59,753 nucleotides of DNA, from NCBI RefSeq assembly GCF_000222585.1, contig NZ_AFWE01000018.1:1-59753 (forward strand), written 5' to 3'. Under the pieces are notes generated by a model that was given only the letters and a program-made list of their open reading frames with translations, made no database searches and was not told the DNA's origin. The stretch is from Vibrio scophthalmi LMG 19158 (GTDB lineage: Bacteria; Pseudomonadota; Gammaproteobacteria; Enterobacterales; Vibrionaceae). Both the position numbers and the translations under genes were made by a program. Numbering within the stretch: position 1 is the first letter of the stretch; each line of letters starts with the position of its first letter. Positions 57,765 to 59,753 of this stretch are shown piece by piece.

Positions 57765-59361
57765 TGTCGTTGTCAGCGACCAACTAAAATCGCTCTACTT
57801 TACGCACCAAAATGCGGTACTGCTTGAAGATGGGACGCTTCTCACTTCGGACTATGACAGTGCCGCCATTGAGTTAATTAAAAACCATATCATTGAGCGC
57901 AACGATGAGTACCCCGAACTCCTCGGCGCGGTCATTAAAGTGGAGAAGACCGACACCTCAACCATTGCGGAAAAAATTGAAAGCCTCTCAACAAAAGGCG
58001 TTCAGTTTCAGATGCAAAATGGGGATATATCCACTATCGGCCAAGATGCGAAAAACATCTTGCAACTGGCCGTTAAGCGCGGTGTATCCGATGTTCACAT
58101 AGAACTCTACGGCAATGAAACGCGCATCATGGCACGGATTGATGGACGCATGGTCGAACTACAAAAAACCATCCCTGAATACAATTATGGTTTAACGCTG
58201 CTGTCTTATCTCTTTAATCAGCTCGGTAAAGATCAAGACGCCGACTTTAGCCCAAAAGCTCCAAACAACTGTCGTATCGAAATCGACCTCATCACGCCAG
58301 ATAAAAACAATGAAGGCAAACATATTGAAGTGGAACGCGAGACACGCTGGCGTGTCAGTTATATCCCCGCACAGAACAATGGCGGTCAAGTAACCCTTCG
58401 TTGGCTCAATAAAAACACCACAATCCCCCGCCTAGAAGATTTAGGCTGGGAGGAAGGGCATATAGAAGCGATTAGACGCTTTCTGAATAGCCCTTTTGGT
58501 TTGTTACTTCTAGCGGGGCAAGTGGGGAGTGGTAAATCAACTGGCATTGCGGGCATGTTAAGCGAAATGAAAGGTTCAGGTCGCTCAATGAATACGCTAG
58601 AAGATCCGGTTGAGTTTGATATAGGCGTGATGCAAACCTCGGTCAGAAGCACTGACGAGTTGAACAACTTTATTAAACTGCTGCTTCGTCATGACGTTGA
58701 TATTGAAATGCACGGTGAACTTCGTACTCAAGAAGGCGCTATGGCTGCGTGTCGTAAAGCCGAAACCGGACAACTGGTATTTTCAACCATTCACACATCA
58801 AGCGCAGTGGGTATCGCCCATACGCTGAATGAACAAATGAAAATACCACTGGCTTTGATTGCAGCGCCGGAGTTGATGAAAGTTTGGGTTTATCAAACAC
58901 TGGTACGCACGTTATGCACAAAATGCTCACTGACGATGGAAGAGGCAAGCCCGCTTTGGTCTGAGCGTGAAAGTGCCCAATTCAAAGCATGGAGTGAACA
59001 CAATCCAGTTAGCCCATTAATGCGCTTTAGAAACCCTAACGGTTGTGCTTGCTGTAACCAAGGGGAGAATGGGCGCACGTCATTAGTGGAAATGATTTTC
59101 CTTGATGATATTGATCGTCAATTCATCTTAAACAAGGATTACCTCAACTGGGGCAAAGCCCTCAAAAGTAAGAATTATAAAACGGTACTCGATCACGCCA
59201 ATCTCAAAATTGGCCGTGGTGAAATCGACATATTCACTGCGGCAAAACAAGTAGATGGTCTATTTGAACGTTCATCAGATTCAATCTATGACTCATTCTT
59301 TACCGCGATAGATGCCCCCGTCGATAACATCGGGGAGAGTGAAGAGGTCGCGCCATGCTAA
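57751..59361 (+). CDS. pilQ: PilQ-like pilus assembly ATPase
   Basis: A 536-residue GspE/PilB-type ATPase (IncI PilQ). Walker A GQVGSGKST at 256-264 (Lys262), Asp box (MNTLEDPVEFDI), Walker B/His box (ATTGQLVFSTIHTSS-like at about 348-354), and a CxxC...CxxC zinc motif (LCTKCSLT and GCACCNQG). The ATG at 57751 follows AAGGAAAGAAC; the earlier start at 57715 is inside pilP. It overlaps pilR by seven bases. Confidence 0.95.
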   Translation: MNHSNVVVSDQLKSLYFTHQNAVLLEDGTLLTSDYDSAAIELIKNHIIERNDEYPELLGAVIKVEKTDTSTIAEKIESLSTKGVQFQMQNGDISTIGQDAKNILQLAVKRGVSDVHIELYGNETRIMARIDGRMVELQKTIPEYNYGLTLLSYLFNQLGKDQDADFSPKAPNNCRIEIDLITPDKNNEGKHIEVERETRWRVSYIPAQNNGGQVTLRWLNKNTTIPRLEDLGWEEGHIEAIRRFLNSPFGLLLLAGQVGSGKSTGIAGMLSEMKGSGRSMNTLEDPVEFDIGVMQTSVRSTDELNNFIKLLLRHDVDIEMHGELRTQEGAMAACRKAETGQLVFSTIHTSSAVGIAHTLNEQMKIPLALIAAPELMKVWVYQTLVRTLCTKCSLTMEEASPLWSERESAQFKAWSEHNPVSPLMRFRNPNGCACCNQGENGRTSLVEMIFLDDIDRQFILNKDYLNWGKALKSKNYKTVLDHANLKIGRGEIDIFTAAKQVDGLFERSSDSIYDSFFTAIDAPVDNIGESEEVAPC

Positions 59362-59753
59362 AGAAAAAAGAAGAAATTCATTTTTTCGATAAAGTGTTAC
59401 GCCTCTCTAACGCGGGATTGATGCAAAAGCAGATTGCAACCCAAATAGAGAAGTACGGGACGGCCAAAGAAAGAACGATTGCAACATCGTGTCTTCAAAG
59501 CATTGCACGAGGCTCTGGCTTTTCTCAAGGTCTCAAGCAATGGGTATCGGCCAATGCGTATCTAAGTCTATTGGGTGGTGAAAAGGCTAGTGACTTTGAG
59601 CAAGGTTTACGGGATGCCATTAGTGCGTTGAAAGTCGATGAAGCCAGCGGCTCAGCGATTGCAAAGGTGCTAATAAAACCGCTATTTGGTGTGCTGATAT
59701 TGTTTGTTATCAGTGCGCTATTAGCGGCGTATGCGTTCCCTTCACTATCAGAA
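59355..59753 (+). CDS. pilR: PilR-like inner-membrane platform protein (cut by window end)
   Basis: The first 133 codons of a GspF/TcpE-family protein: MLKKKEEIHFFDKVLRLSNAGLMQ, the first cytoplasmic helical domain, then a membrane helix (LIKPLFGVLILFVISALLAAYAF). Usual length is about 350, so two thirds are missing. If the window were a closed circle the frame would continue at base 1 with four codons and stop, which is too short; sequence is thus missing between the ends. Confidence 0.85.
   Translation, partial: MLKKKEEIHFFDKVLRLSNAGLMQKQIATQIEKYGTAKERTIATSCLQSIARGSGFSQGLKQWVSANAYLSLLGGEKASDFEQGLRDAISALKVDEASGSAIAKVLIKPLFGVLILFVISALLAAYAFPSLSE

Overview
The window looks like most of a conjugative plasmid from a Vibrionaceae host. 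Plasmid evidence: a relaxase with an accessory DNA-binding protein beside a candidate oriT, an stbABC/traKLM-like operon, ParA plus a small partner, a replication initiator with a coupled leader peptide, a complete virB2-virB11/virD4 set, topoisomerase III, SSB, and plasmid-type H-NS and HU proteins. Host evidence is weaker: a GlyGly-CTERM protease, TCP/IncI-type type IVb pilus genes and overall base composition. I cannot name the species. The last gene (pilR-like, cut at 59753) and the first (pilS-like, from 26) are neighbours in the known pil gene order, so both ends probably come from one circular molecule with a few hundred bases missing between them.

Layout. (1) 1-6.3 kb: two type IVb prepilins, a PilV-like protein, a GlyGly-CTERM trypsin-like protease, small unknown genes and a lytic transglycosylase. 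(2) 6.35-7.0 kb: a type III toxin-antitoxin locus, with two 46-base RNA repeats, a terminator and a ToxN/AbiQ-family toxin. (3) 7.0-12.8 kb: relaxase and MobC/TraJ-like gene leftward, candidate oriT, and an stbABC/traKLM-like operon rightward. (4) 12.8-22.6 kb: the probable leading region. It has an H-NS gene, five hairpin elements with covarying stems and conserved apical architecture, two copies of a ~380-bp leader upstream of minus-strand genes (one a frameshifted DUF3560 gene), and a run of tiny minus-strand genes ending with hicAB. (5) 22.9-27.2 kb: a hok/sok-like locus and an unrecognised three-gene operon with a PD-(D/E)xK-like first gene. Three copies of a 24-bp palindrome delimit the accessory blocks. 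(6) 27.5-34.1 kb: partition, SOS-regulated dinI-like gene, HU, replication initiator, LexA/CI-like repressor. (7) 34.2-45.1 kb: T4SS virB2-B11 and virD4, with ssb embedded. (8) 45.1-50.4 kb: small lipoproteins and regulators, a virD4 paralogue without its ATPase motifs, a type II toxin-antitoxin pair, trbM. (9) 50.4-59.75 kb: topB, a second VirB9-like protein and the thin-pilus operon through the PilQ ATPase and the start of pilR.

Working model. Relaxase, accessory protein and VirD4 pass DNA to the VirB channel. The type IVb pilus probably stabilises mating pairs, as the thin pilus does in IncI plasmids. Stability is covered by ParA/partner, StbABC-like proteins and four toxin-antitoxin loci (type I hok, type II hicAB and a Phd/RelE-like pair, type III RNA-protein). 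No prepilin peptidase is visible, so it must lie in the missing stretch or on the chromosome. Everything here is read by eye; no database search was possible.
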